Part shown: one piece after another, positions 24,773-33,440 of the stretch
How positions within the stretch are numbered: the first letter of the stretch is position 1
How the letters are laid out: each line of letters opens with the position of its first letter
From: DYGT01 sp964607795
Lineage (GTDB): Bacteria > Patescibacteriota > Microgenomatia > UBA8517
Reading direction: 5' to 3'
DNA: 49,826 bases
Assembly: GCA_964607795.1 (NCBI GenBank)
Contig: CAZSLA010000003.1
Span: 1 to 49,826 of the forward strand
Notes under the pieces: model-generated
What the model saw: only the letters and a program-made list of their open reading frames with translations
What the model was told of the DNA's origin: nothing
Database searches by the model: none
Made by a program: the position numbers and the translations under genes

Positions 24773-24812
24773 AATATCTGGTAACATTTGGTAATTTCTG
24801 GCAATTTCTGGT
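24773..24812 (+). repeat. Four 10-bp direct repeats upstream of fic
   Basis: AATATCTGGT, AACATTTGGT, AATTTCTGGC and AATTTCTGGT follow each other without gaps (consensus AATTTCTGGT). They end 11 bases before the fic ATG. A 10-bp period places each copy on the same helix face, as expected of an operator for a multimeric regulator. They also overlie the probable fic promoter. Confidence 0.65.
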
Positions 24813-24823
24813 AAGCTTAATGC

Positions 24824-25813
24824 ATGCTAATTCCGCCTCGATATAGCCTGAATCCTCAGATTGTGGAGCTTTTAAATTCCATTGACGCTAGCCGCGAAGT
24901 TATTGAAGCCATCACCATCCCCCCCAAAGTGGAACAAAACATCCGCCGCGAGTCTACCTTGAGAAGCGCCATTTTCAGCGCGCGCATCGAAGGCAATGAA
25001 CTGACAGAGGAAACTCTGACTGTATCGCCTTCCAAAACCCAACAAAAAACGGAGGTGGCCAACACTCTACGGGCAATGAACTGGATCGTCAAAAGAAGAA
25101 AAAAAGACACATCAGTCGCAGACATTTTAGCGCTTCACAAAGAAGCCATGGACGGCCTAAGCCCCGATGCCGGCAAATTCCGGCTTCAAAACGAGGCCAT
25201 TTTTAATAGCGCCGGCATTGCTATTTACATGCCTCCCCCGCCCGGAAAAATGTACGCTTGCATAAAAAAATTAATTAACTACATCAATAGCACCAAGGAG
25301 AAATTCATGCCCATCAAGGCGGTACTTGCCCACTTTAACTTTGAGAAAATCCACCCCTTTGAAGACGGCAACGGGCGCGTGGGCAGGCTTCTTTTGCAAA
25401 AAATCCTTTGGCAGGGAGGTTATGGCATGAAAGGGATACTGCCTCTGGAGGAATATCTGGACAAAAACAGGCCCAATTACTACCGTGCCTTGGAAGAGCC
25501 GGAAAAAGACACCACTGACTATGTGATTTTTATGCTTGAGGCTTTGGCCGAAACTGCCCAAAAAGCGAAGTTACTGGTACTGAGCAAACAAAAGGCTGAA
25601 GCCACGGACTTTTTACTCCCCAGACGGTCGGAAATCTACAAAATTATTGCCGAGCAAAAAATGGTTAATTTTGATCAGATCAAAAGGCGCTTTGGAAATG
25701 TCAACGCACGCACCCTAAGATATGACTTAAAAAAACTTTCGGATGAAGGTTTTATCACGAAGCTCGGAAGCACCAAAGGGGTTTATTATAAATTGGCAAA
25801 ATCGCCAAAGTAA
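24824..25813 (+). CDS. Fic-domain protein (probable AMP transferase) with winged-helix tail
   Basis: The Fic motif HPFEDGNGRVGR (177-188) is complete, so nucleotide (usually AMP) transfer to a hydroxyl side chain is expected. The N-terminal inhibitory helix motif SARIEGN (52-58, pattern S/TxxxEG/N) is present and would keep the enzyme autoinhibited (class II). A C-terminal winged-helix segment (about 265-325) could bind DNA, perhaps the four repeats ahead of the gene. No partner antitoxin gene is adjacent, consistent with the inhibitor being built in. The target is unknown. Confidence 0.9.
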   Translation: MLIPPRYSLNPQIVELLNSIDASREVIEAITIPPKVEQNIRRESTLRSAIFSARIEGNELTEETLTVSPSKTQQKTEVANTLRAMNWIVKRRKKDTSVADILALHKEAMDGLSPDAGKFRLQNEAIFNSAGIAIYMPPPPGKMYACIKKLINYINSTKEKFMPIKAVLAHFNFEKIHPFEDGNGRVGRLLLQKILWQGGYGMKGILPLEEYLDKNRPNYYRALEEPEKDTTDYVIFMLEALAETAQKAKLLVLSKQKAEATDFLLPRRSEIYKIIAEQKMVNFDQIKRRFGNVNARTLRYDLKKLSDEGFITKLGSTKGVYYKLAKSPK

Positions 25814-26382
25814 GTGATTTTGTAAAAGCTGATTGTAGCTTCACTCGCGGCCTTGGCATCTGAGCCGCTGTCCCCCACGAGCAGATAGCTTTCTTTTTGC
25901 GTCTTTGGATCATAAAGAAATTCAAAGCCGTCTATTTTAGGCTTAATATAAGTCACGTCGTCACGGGTAATGATTTTTTCAAAATTGTCCAGGATTCCAA
26001 GCTCATTTAAGATGGGGACAACCGTACCCCTGGCATTTGAAGTCCAGATGTATTTTGTGCCTTCCACAGACTTTATTTCTTGGATCAATTCTTCGTTAAC
26101 TTTGTAGCCATTCAGATGCTGCCCTTCAAACCGCCCGCAGTGAGCTATAATTTTATCCCTTATCCTTCTTCCGAATTTTTCGACATATTTGTTTTGCATG
26201 TCACTTAGATTTATATGGCCTTCTTTATAGAATGCCGAAATGGCAGAATCTAAAAGCCCAAGCTCGACATCAAGCCCTTCAAGCCATTTGTCCCAATCAA
26301 TCTGAAGGCTCACAAGTGTATTATCAAAATCAAATATTAATTGATTTTTAGGGTTTCTATTCAAATAATCCACGAGGCCCAT
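25786..26382 (-). CDS. HAD-superfamily hydrolase
   Basis: Motif I is FDFDNTL with the nucleophilic aspartate, motif II is the IWTSNA threonine/serine region, a lysine lies in YIKPK, and motif IV is GDSGSDAKAA. The substrate is probably a small phosphomonoester. I prefer the ATG at 26382 (MGLVDYL), because the ATG at 26400 overlaps the TACAAT box at 26392-26397, which is 9 bases before it. The 3' end overlaps the convergent fic gene by 28 bases. Confidence 0.8.
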   Translation of the reverse strand: MGLVDYLNRNPKNQLIFDFDNTLVSLQIDWDKWLEGLDVELGLLDSAISAFYKEGHINLSDMQNKYVEKFGRRIRDKIIAHCGRFEGQHLNGYKVNEELIQEIKSVEGTKYIWTSNARGTVVPILNELGILDNFEKIITRDDVTYIKPKIDGFEFLYDPKTQKESYLLVGDSGSDAKAASEATISFYKITYFGDFANL

Positions 26383-26414
26383 ACTATATAGATTGTACAC
26401 GCTCTCCGGGGGTT

Positions 26415-26987
26415 TTAGAGCTGGTTTTGCAGCTCGATAGCATCCCGAAGCATCGAGCTCATATCCTGAAATTCCACCGATTCAGGCAAATCAAATTGCT
26501 CCTGGTCTGCATCCCAGGGGTAACATTCATAATCCACGGCCTTATTCACGTCTAGGAAGGCATTGGTCTGCCCTGAAGCAGCCGAAAGCTCTGAAATTTG
26601 AGACAGCGATGTTGTAAAACCCTGGGTCTCTCCCTCCATCCACATGTAAGCATCCTCACCGTTTAAAAGTACTAAATGGGAAACCACAGCCTCACTGTCG
26701 CCGGTTTGGAAATCTGCCTTGACATTACCATCGCCGATAAAAACAGTGCCCACGCTTTCAGTTTCGCTATCACTGAAAGTACACATCTGGTTTTGACCTT
26801 TACTGATCATGTCACTGAAAGAGGCCGATTCCCGGCTTACACCAGGGGCTTCCGTTGGCTCCTCCGTGGGTAGTTCTGAAGTTACTTCAGTGGAGTCCGA
26901 TGGCTTTTGGCCGACGACAAAATACGCCCCTACACCCACGGCCGCAATCACCACAAGCGCAATAATGCCATAGACCAATTTATTCAT
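26415..26987 (-). CDS. Membrane-anchored extracytoplasmic protein, unknown
   Basis: One N-terminal membrane segment (about 4-25), then a Thr/Glu/Pro-rich linker and a soluble acidic domain with two cysteines (MCTFSD and YECYPW) that could form a disulphide. The DsbA-like gene 2 kb away might oxidise such proteins. I do not recognise the family. It has its own leaderless-type promoter inside the end of the upstream nuclease gene. Confidence 0.65.
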   Translation of the reverse strand: MNKLVYGIIALVVIAAVGVGAYFVVGQKPSDSTEVTSELPTEEPTEAPGVSRESASFSDMISKGQNQMCTFSDSETESVGTVFIGDGNVKADFQTGDSEAVVSHLVLLNGEDAYMWMEGETQGFTTSLSQISELSAASGQTNAFLDVNKAVDYECYPWDADQEQFDLPESVEFQDMSSMLRDAIELQNQL

Positions 26988-26993
26988 ATAAAA

Positions 26994-27021
26994 AGTATAG
27001 CGGTTATTTTTGATTAATCAA
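26994..27021 (-). promoter_or_regulatory. Promoter of the 26415-26987 gene, leaderless
   Basis: TTGATT (27016-27021), a 16-base spacer and TATACT (26994-26999), then 6 bases to the ATG. The -35 lies within the 3' end of the beta-CASP gene. Confidence 0.6.
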
Positions 27022-28330
27022 GCCGTACTTCTTCGTCCAAAAGCGGCAGCCTTACTTCAGCCACGCCTGTCTCCCTTTTTATTTTTGAAGCCAGAGCCAC
27101 ACGCGCCTCATCTTCCCCGTGTGTCAAAAAAGCGGTTTCAACGTTTTTAATGCCGTCAAGCCAGGCCACGAGCCTGGGCTCGTCCGCGTGCGAACTTAAA
27201 GTTTCCATGGCATTAATCTGAGCATGAACCGCGATTTGCCTATCATCAATATAAACCAACTCAGTTCCTTCTTTCAGCTCCCTGCCCAAAGTTTCCACAG
27301 CCTGGTAACCCACAAACAAAAGCATTGTGCTTTTCTGGCTTAGATATCGTTTGGCGTGGGACAAAATCCTCCCGCCGGTCATCATGTCCGAGCCGGCAAT
27401 AATTACTTTGCCGCCTTTTTGCTTGGCGATCAGCCGGCTTTGGGAACCATTGACCACCAAGACAAGCCCAGGGAAAGTAAAATTGCTGGCCACAAGCTCT
27501 GCTTTGCGGGTTTGATAAATTCTGGTGACATCAAAGGCCATGGGGCTATCGAGATAAACCGGAAAATTCGCACTTATTACTCTTTGCCTTTTTAAGGCCG
27601 CAATCAGATGCAAGAGGATTTGCGTTTTTTGGATGGCAAAAGCCGGGATCAGAAGTGTGCGCTTGGCCTTTTCGGCTTCAATTAAATAGCTTGCAAATTC
27701 CAAAATCGGGTCAACACTTGGGTGGGTCTTACCTCCATAAGTTGACTCCATCACGACCCAATCGGCCTCGTCCACAAGCTCAGTTTTTGGCACCAACAAA
27801 TCCGGGTAGGCACCCAAGTCACCGCTGAAAACTATGCTTTTGCCGCTAGTTTTATCAGTAATTTTGATGCTTGCGGAGCCCAAAATGTGTCCGGCATTAT
27901 AATACTCGACCGTCAACCCCGTAAACTCAAACGGCTTGTGATACGAAACTTCTTTAAAAAGAGTCAGTGTATTGACCACATCACGCTCTGTGTACAACGG
28001 ATTGTAAGAATTTTCGTATTCGGCAATTTTAGCAGAATCAAACATCACGATCTCCGCCAATTCACGCGTGCTTTGGGTTGCATAAATCGTACCTGCAAAT
28101 CCGCTTTTGGTTAATAGCGGCAGCCTGCCGCAATGATCCAAATGCGCATGGGTCAGTAGTATAGCCGCTATTTCGCGGGGATTAAAACTAAACGGCCGCA
28201 GGTTTAGCTCTTCTTCTTTTTGTGTGCCCTGAAACATGCCAAAATCAATCAATACCCGGGTATTTTTCGTACTTAATAAATATGAAGACCCGGTCACTGT
28301 ACCGGAGGCGCCCAGAAATTTAAGCTTCAT
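27014..28330 (-). CDS. Beta-CASP metallo-RNase (CPSF73/Ysh1-like)
   Basis: An MBL-fold RNA-processing nuclease. The N-terminal half has HAHLDHCG (zinc ligands) and a later GDLGAYPDLL aspartate. The beta-CASP half has the family's D/E, H and H motifs (PAFAIQKTQ, a GYQAVETLGR region, SSHADEPRL and a final LTHGE). Length (438 aa) is normal for the prokaryotic mRNA 3'-end/RNA-degrading type. It lacks KH domains. A TAAGAT box lies 6 bases before the ATG (28337-28342). It follows the ArsR-YHS gene by 26 bases. Confidence 0.9.
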   Translation of the reverse strand: MKLKFLGASGTVTGSSYLLSTKNTRVLIDFGMFQGTQKEEELNLRPFSFNPREIAAILLTHAHLDHCGRLPLLTKSGFAGTIYATQSTRELAEIVMFDSAKIAEYENSYNPLYTERDVVNTLTLFKEVSYHKPFEFTGLTVEYYNAGHILGSASIKITDKTSGKSIVFSGDLGAYPDLLVPKTELVDEADWVVMESTYGGKTHPSVDPILEFASYLIEAEKAKRTLLIPAFAIQKTQILLHLIAALKRQRVISANFPVYLDSPMAFDVTRIYQTRKAELVASNFTFPGLVLVVNGSQSRLIAKQKGGKVIIAGSDMMTGGRILSHAKRYLSQKSTMLLFVGYQAVETLGRELKEGTELVYIDDRQIAVHAQINAMETLSSHADEPRLVAWLDGIKNVETAFLTHGEDEARVALASKIKRETGVAEVRLPLLDEEVRLD

Positions 28331-28356
28331 TTATCCATCTTAACAAAAAGGCCTGA

Positions 28357-28836
28357 TCATGTGTATTGGGAGGGGTATTTTTTGAATTTTGCTTCACAGG
28401 CGGAGCTGCAAAAATAATAGATTTTACCCTTGTATTTATAGGAGAAATTTACCGATTTGGGGCACAACCTTTGGCCGCAGACCATATCGTGTGTCAAAGG
28501 CACAAGCTCATCCATATCTTTCCCCAGCTCGCCGCCCAACTCGGTGTTTTTATATCTTTTAGCAAGAACTTGGCGTAGCGCATCACTGGCCGCGATAAAA
28601 TTTTTGTCCGCAAGCTTGTAAAAAACGTTCTTGCCTTTTCTTTCCGTGGACACCACACCGGCTTCGCGTAGGGTCATCAGATGCTGACTCAAATTCGCCT
28701 GCGGAAGGTCGAGCATCTCTTGGATTTCACCCACACACAAAAGCTTCCCCCGTAACAAATGAATAATCTCCAAACGCTTTGGGTGACTCATAGCCCGCAA
28801 AAGTTGGGCATGGAGCTTAAACATTTTGCTGTACAT
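28357..28836 (-). CDS. ArsR-family regulator fused to a YHS metal-binding domain
   Basis: Residues about 5-85 are a winged-helix ArsR domain (AMSHPKRLEIIHLLR, LPQANLSQHLMTLREAGVV). Residues about 115-155 are a YHS/TRASH-like domain with cysteines in VCGQRLCP and YYFCSSACEAKF. The fusion suggests a sensor of soft metal ions or of thiol redox state. Its ATG overlaps the stop of the DsbA-like gene (TAATG), so regulator and oxidoreductase are made together. No metal transporter is adjacent. Confidence 0.85.
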   Translation of the reverse strand: MYSKMFKLHAQLLRAMSHPKRLEIIHLLRGKLLCVGEIQEMLDLPQANLSQHLMTLREAGVVSTERKGKNVFYKLADKNFIAASDALRQVLAKRYKNTELGGELGKDMDELVPLTHDMVCGQRLCPKSVNFSYKYKGKIYYFCSSACEAKFKKYPSQYT

Positions 28837-29540
28837 TACTGGCGGAGTTGTTCTATTGCCTGCTCCAGCTGCACCAAAGGCACAGCACCCGGAATATAAG
28901 AGGTCTTGCCTGTTTCAGTTTTCACCAAAAAATTACCCGGCGTGCCACTAACTCCTGCAGACTGGCCACCAGCCATATCGCTATCCACTTTTTCCTCAAC
29001 GCTGCCTTCGCTTACACAGGCATTGAAATCATTGACGTTTGCCCCTACCCGGGCTGCGATATTCGGAAGCTCACTATTAGAAACCTCCGTTTCACTGGAA
29101 AAAATGGCGTCAATAAATTGCCAGAAGGCTTCACCCCCGGCAAGCTTGCCCACGCACTCTGAAGCAATTGCCCGCGGCCTGGCACTGGGGTGGATGCTAT
29201 CCAAAGGAAAATGACGGTATACCCACCGGACATCATCATTTTTTTCAATCACTTGTTTAGCTGTAGCATGAAACTGCTGGCAAAAAGAGCACTCCAAATC
29301 GGAATATTCAATGAGGGCAATCTTGCCGTTTGGATTACCGGTAACCCAATCCCGATCCGTTATATCGGGCACGTCGCCCGGGGGCGGGGTTGGCTGTGTC
29401 TGGCCCAGATTATTGGAGGCACCGAGACCACTTTTATCATCCTCAAGCTTTTGCACCCGCGTCCATAAAGTGCCGATAAAAAAAGAGGCAATTACAAGAA
29501 GGATTACTAAAATGATTGTCGGTGCGTTTTTTAATGCCAT
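28836..29540 (-). CDS. DsbA-family thiol oxidoreductase, membrane-anchored
   Basis: An N-terminal membrane segment (about 8-28) and a Pro-rich linker precede a thioredoxin-fold domain with the active site CSFC (in YSDLECSFCQQFH) and the cis-proline loop SGTPGNFLV. It belongs to the thioredoxin_4/DsbA-like group and probably forms disulphides in exported proteins. A CATAAT box lies about 25 bases upstream of its ATG, so its leader is longer than most here. It is coupled to the ArsR-YHS gene. Confidence 0.9.
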   Translation of the reverse strand: MALKNAPTIILVILLVIASFFIGTLWTRVQKLEDDKSGLGASNNLGQTQPTPPPGDVPDITDRDWVTGNPNGKIALIEYSDLECSFCQQFHATAKQVIEKNDDVRWVYRHFPLDSIHPSARPRAIASECVGKLAGGEAFWQFIDAIFSSETEVSNSELPNIAARVGANVNDFNACVSEGSVEEKVDSDMAGGQSAGVSGTPGNFLVKTETGKTSYIPGAVPLVQLEQAIEQLRQ

Positions 29541-29593
29541 TAGTTTTTGCGTTTAATTCAGTATTATGAATATAAAGCCATGCACAACTAAAG

Positions 29594-31327
29594 TCAAGAA
29601 GAAATTCTTAGAAATTTTTGACTTGTAAGGATTGCTGCAGATATAAGCCAGGCTTTAATTTTTCCATGGTAGACCTGAGCTCCTGCTGATAAATATTTTT
29701 GCGCCTTGTTACCCATCTTTTTTGCCGAGGCTCCATGATGGTGAAGGATAGAAACTTCGGGCAAATAATAAACGCTTACACCTTCCTTTTTTAACCGCCT
29801 CCCGTATTCAATGTCTTCAAAATACATAAAAGTTTTTTCAGAAAATTCCCCCAGTTTATAAAATAGTACAGCCGGCAGCATCAAAGTAGCCATGACCACA
29901 CCATCCACTTTTTGCGGGCCATGACCCTCGGGCCGGTAAAGCCCGTAAGCCTGCTTTTTCCCCAACCAATATTTTTTAATGGCCCCCCATAAAGTAGGTA
30001 AAACAAAAGCAGACTCCTGCACCGAGCCATCTGGAAGGATTAACTTGCAAGCCGCCGCACTATTGGTGTGTGCCTGCAAAAATGCGACCATGGCCTCCAC
30101 TGATCCTTTTTCAATTTCCGTGTCCGAGTTTAATAAAAGAAAGTACTTTCCTCGGCAAAAATTCAAGGCCCGATTATAGCCTCCCGAAAAACCCAGATTT
30201 TTTTTGAGAACAATCGTTTTAACTTTTGGGTAAAGACTGTTGATTTGATCTATTAAACCATCCCCCGAGCCATTATCCAAAACAACAATTTCCCTTGTTA
30301 AGTTGCTACTAAGGTTTTTTTCTATGCTCTCAACAAGGGCCAAAGTCAAGTCTTTTGTTTTGTAATTAACAATTGCAATGGACACTGTAAAGGGATAATC
30401 AGCTGGCACTTCTGCCTGTTTACGTGGCGGGCCGAAACGTCGAAGTACAAAATCAATAATGCCTTTTTTTTGTGCAGGTCTTCCGCGCACCAGCTGTTTA
30501 ATTGCCTCGCGTATCAAGGCCAACTTGGTCTTAAAACCCACATAGCGAAAGCCCAAATACAGCCTGTTTCTGGTCAATAAATAATCGGTAAATACCGAGC
30601 CGATGCCCGCGGTTTGCGAAACCTTGTGATAAATGTTGGCCTGCCCACAATACCACGGCTCAAAGCCGGCCTTCATAAGTCGGGCAATAAGGTCAGTGTC
30701 TTCAAAATAAGCAAAAAAACGCTCATCAAAATAGCCCGCCCGCAAAAGCGCTTCCCGCTTAATCATGAATGAACACCCACTGATAAATCCCGTTTTCTCA
30801 ATCATGTCATATTGGCCACGGTCCACCTCGTCCAAGCCACGATGCTCGGAATAAACATTTTTCCAGTTGATACTACCCCCCGCGTACCATAAAACCCTGC
30901 CAATATCTTTTTTTTGATAGCGGTCTTTGTGAAATTCAAAGCCAGGGGCAAAATATATTTTTGGGCTGACGATGCCGGCATTTTTATTGTCGGAAAAAAC
31001 CTCAAGAAGCTTGGCCAAAATGTCTTGATCCCTCACCAAAGTATCATTATTTAAAACAAACACAAAGTCCGCACCCCAGGACATGGCATACTTCATGCCA
31101 CGGTTGTACCCTCCGGCAAAGCCCAAATTTATCCCCGTTGGCAAAAGGATAGTATTTTTGTAAGCTTCCACTTTCTTTAATAAAAGCGGCACTTTTGAAC
31201 CATTGTCAACAACTATTGTCAAAACTTCACCGATTTTATTAATTAAACTAAGCGAGTCAAGAAGCTCAAAGGTATGCTCATGCTCATTGTAATCTACGGT
31301 AACAATAGCTATTTTCTTTTTCTTCAT
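29594..31327 (-). CDS. Two-domain family 2 glycosyltransferase
   Basis: Two GT-A, GT2-type domains lie in one chain (about 1-285 and 325-577). Each has its own nucleotide-sugar site (VFVLNNDT; FLLLNSDT) and acceptor-side ED motif (AYFEDTDL; MYFEDIEY). Both resemble rhamnosyltransferase-like WbbL enzymes. A tandem protein may add two sugars, or alternate linkages, to a surface polysaccharide. No membrane segment is seen. It overlaps the next glycosyltransferase gene by 4 bases. Confidence 0.88.
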   Translation of the reverse strand: MKKKKIAIVTVDYNEHEHTFELLDSLSLINKIGEVLTIVVDNGSKVPLLLKKVEAYKNTILLPTGINLGFAGGYNRGMKYAMSWGADFVFVLNNDTLVRDQDILAKLLEVFSDNKNAGIVSPKIYFAPGFEFHKDRYQKKDIGRVLWYAGGSINWKNVYSEHRGLDEVDRGQYDMIEKTGFISGCSFMIKREALLRAGYFDERFFAYFEDTDLIARLMKAGFEPWYCGQANIYHKVSQTAGIGSVFTDYLLTRNRLYLGFRYVGFKTKLALIREAIKQLVRGRPAQKKGIIDFVLRRFGPPRKQAEVPADYPFTVSIAIVNYKTKDLTLALVESIEKNLSSNLTREIVVLDNGSGDGLIDQINSLYPKVKTIVLKKNLGFSGGYNRALNFCRGKYFLLLNSDTEIEKGSVEAMVAFLQAHTNSAAACKLILPDGSVQESAFVLPTLWGAIKKYWLGKKQAYGLYRPEGHGPQKVDGVVMATLMLPAVLFYKLGEFSEKTFMYFEDIEYGRRLKKEGVSVYYLPEVSILHHHGASAKKMGNKAQKYLSAGAQVYHGKIKAWLISAAILTSQKFLRISS

Positions 31328-32241
31328 ATACTTTGTAAAACCTTTTTATGGGCCGCGGCTTGTTTGGTCCTTCCAAGCATGGCAAAAGCAATCATCCGCC
31401 AAAGCGAACCAAAATAAATCAATAAGCGGATGTACCGCTCCCACCTTGGTAAATGCTTTTTAGCATAATATACAAGGCCCATTTTTTCAGCAATTATTGC
31501 CCGTGTGTCGTCACCTCCGCTACTGGCTTTATCCAAATGGACTATAGAAAAAGCTGGAGTATACACAACCTTAAAGCCAAAATCGTGGATGCGTTTAAAC
31601 CATTCAACTTCCTCTGTGTACATAAAAAAGTGTTCGTCAAAGCCACCGGTTTGTGTAAAAACTTCTCTGTTTAAAAATATAAACGCGCCCATTGCCCAGC
31701 CGATTTCTTTGGTTTTATTAAAAAAACCAGGGTATTTTGCGTGCACCGGAGGCACGAGGTTGCGGATCAAGGGCAGATTTGCTATACCCAGCATCCAGGT
31801 TGTGACGTTTTTGGGGTTGGGTAAGAAACCGGCGCTTGGCTGCAATTCTCCGTTTTTATAATTAAGACGGCAAGCCAAAATCTCGCACTTTTTTTCCTGG
31901 CTAAATCTCCAGACATTCAGTAGTGTGTCTTTGCGGACAAAGGCATCCGAATTTAATAAAAGCAAGTACTCGCCTTTTGCCTTTTGCATGACCAGATTAT
32001 TGCCCTTGGCAAAGCCAGTGTTTTCCTTGGAGGCAATAAGCTTAACCCAAGGATGGCGCTTTTTGACCATATGCACGGTACCATCGCTGGAATTGTTATC
32101 AAGAAGTATCACCTCTGCCCCCAAGTGTGTCGCCTTTTCAAATTGCCCAAGCGCAGACACAAGCCTTGTTAAGCACTCGTCGGTAATCTCGCAGGTGTTA
32201 TAAGAAATGATAATAACAGACAAGGCTGTTTTTGGCGCCAT
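31324..32241 (-). CDS. Family 2 glycosyltransferase
   Basis: A single GT2 domain: SVIIISYNTCEIT at the start, LLNSDA as the DxD-like metal site and FMYTEEVEW as the acceptor-side motif. The last about 50 residues contain a short hydrophobic stretch that may touch the membrane. It probably acts with the coupled two-domain enzyme on a surface glycan. A TAAAAT box 7 bases before the ATG (32249-32254) makes it the first gene of the pair. Confidence 0.88.
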   Translation of the reverse strand: MAPKTALSVIIISYNTCEITDECLTRLVSALGQFEKATHLGAEVILLDNNSSDGTVHMVKKRHPWVKLIASKENTGFAKGNNLVMQKAKGEYLLLLNSDAFVRKDTLLNVWRFSQEKKCEILACRLNYKNGELQPSAGFLPNPKNVTTWMLGIANLPLIRNLVPPVHAKYPGFFNKTKEIGWAMGAFIFLNREVFTQTGGFDEHFFMYTEEVEWFKRIHDFGFKVVYTPAFSIVHLDKASSGGDDTRAIIAEKMGLVYYAKKHLPRWERYIRLLIYFGSLWRMIAFAMLGRTKQAAAHKKVLQSI

Positions 32242-32300
32242 CAGTTATATTTTAGCAAACTATTTGCCCCAAAGGATATGTAAATGTGTTAGAATTTTAT

Positions 32301-32531
32301 ATGGCGGAAAGAATGAAATCTCCCCACTCAAGCCCGGCAAGCGAAACCATTTCCATCCTGACCTCCATGCCACCCGGCACAATCCGCAAACTAGATCTAA
32401 ACGGTGAAAGAGCTTATTTACAGACTGCAGTTCAAGCAGCAGAGCTTCTTAAGGGCGCAAGGGTGCATTATAGAATTTACCAACAAGGCAAAAATATAGT
32501 GGTTTTTTGTACTCCACAAAATAAACCTTAA
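32301..32531 (+). CDS. Small protein, unknown (76 aa)
   Basis: A soluble protein with a predicted helix then a beta hairpin (VHYRIYQQGKNIVVFCTP). I chose the ATG at 32301 over the GTG at 32286, because a TAGAAT box (32290-32295) overlaps the earlier start. It is divergent from the glycosyltransferases. No family is recognised. Confidence 0.5.
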   Translation: MAERMKSPHSSPASETISILTSMPPGTIRKLDLNGERAYLQTAVQAAELLKGARVHYRIYQQGKNIVVFCTPQNKP

Positions 32532-32584
32532 CCATTAATTGCATATTGTTTTAGCGAACCTTGGAGTGTTAGTCTGGGAAGGCT

Positions 32585-32914
32585 ATGACCAAGGCAAAAT
32601 ATATCGCCTATTTTGAACTCATGCTGGCAAACAACAAAGCTTTGTTTGCTGATTTTAAATTAATTCACGACAAATTTGTATTGGAACCGGAAAAATACCA
32701 AGCTGAATTTAACCAAAAGGGTGAGGAAATAATGCGCGTCGTGCACCAATGGGAGGATAAACTTTGTAACCACTCCGAAAGCAGCGGCTACGGCCTATAT
32801 AGTGCCGGCCTAGCCGAAAAATTTAAAAACCAGGTTAGAAAAAACTTCCCTAAATTTGACGAGATCGGTATCAAGCGATCTATATTTTCTTTAAATAAAA
32901 TCAGTCTGAAATAA
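32585..32914 (+). CDS. Small soluble protein, unknown (109 aa)
   Basis: Mostly helical and charged, with aromatic-rich conserved-looking stretches (AYFELMLANNKALF, IHDKFVLEP, HQWEDKLCNHSESSGYG, FPKFDEIGI). No signal or membrane segment. The pattern looks like a genuine conserved protein, but I cannot assign a function. A hairpin terminator follows. Confidence 0.65.
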   Translation: MTKAKYIAYFELMLANNKALFADFKLIHDKFVLEPEKYQAEFNQKGEEIMRVVHQWEDKLCNHSESSGYGLYSAGLAEKFKNQVRKNFPKFDEIGIKRSIFSLNKISLK

Positions 32915-32969
32915 GAAATCCGCGAGCTAAAGCCCATGGTTTTCTTGGCTCTATCTGACTATTCTACAT

Positions 32970-33000
32970 CCATCGCGCTAAAACGCGTGGCTTAATTTTT
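32970..33000 (+). terminator. Intrinsic terminator
   Basis: CCA-T-CGCG pairs with CGCG-TGG (one bulged T) around a CTAAAA loop, then CTTAA and T5. It ends the gene at 32585-32914 before a convergent operon. Confidence 0.5.
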
Positions 33001-33008
33001 GGAGAGAG

Positions 33009-33440
33009 TTAATTAGCAAAATTCACCTGCCAATCCAGGCTCGGCAAGCGCAGCTTGTCTTCGCGAAAACTAATTTTTTGAAGCTCGGCCTCGAGGGCTT
33101 GCACTTTTTCCTCAATGGCAAGCACTTCTTCATCCCCGGCATAGGGCGAGGGCTCTTCAATTTTTTCCGCGGGTGTTGCCGTAGCTACGGGAGTGGGTGT
33201 GGGCTCAAGCGGCGCTTGGAACATAAAATTCCGGAAAACAAAATAAACCACCCCCAGCGCCAGGCTCACCACCAAGATAATTGCGGCAATTATAAGTCTA
33301 ACCTTTTTAATCCTGGCAAAGGGTAGCTTGAGCTTGGGAAGACTAAATTTTTTAAAACCTTCGTTTTTGGGGCCTTCGGGGGCAACCACGACAGAGGCAT
33401 CCAGGGTACTCATATTTACATTTTGATTATCAGTTTCCAT
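33009..33440 (-). CDS. Single-pass membrane protein with coiled-coil tail
   Basis: A basic cytoplasmic N-terminus of about 50 residues, one membrane segment (about 50-72), a Pro/Thr linker (EPTPTPVATATP) and a short heptad-like outer region (EEKVQALEAELQKI). It lies directly after the secreted helical protein gene. The pair probably works together at the envelope; function unknown. Confidence 0.6.
   Translation of the reverse strand: METDNQNVNMSTLDASVVVAPEGPKNEGFKKFSLPKLKLPFARIKKVRLIIAAIILVVSLALGVVYFVFRNFMFQAPLEPTPTPVATATPAEKIEEPSPYAGDEEVLAIEEKVQALEAELQKISFREDKLRLPSLDWQVNFAN

Noticed and set aside
24755..24812. The fic upstream repeats as a CRISPR array or replication iterons
   Set aside because: Units are 10 bp without spacers, and no cas or initiator gene is nearby. 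An operator is more likely.
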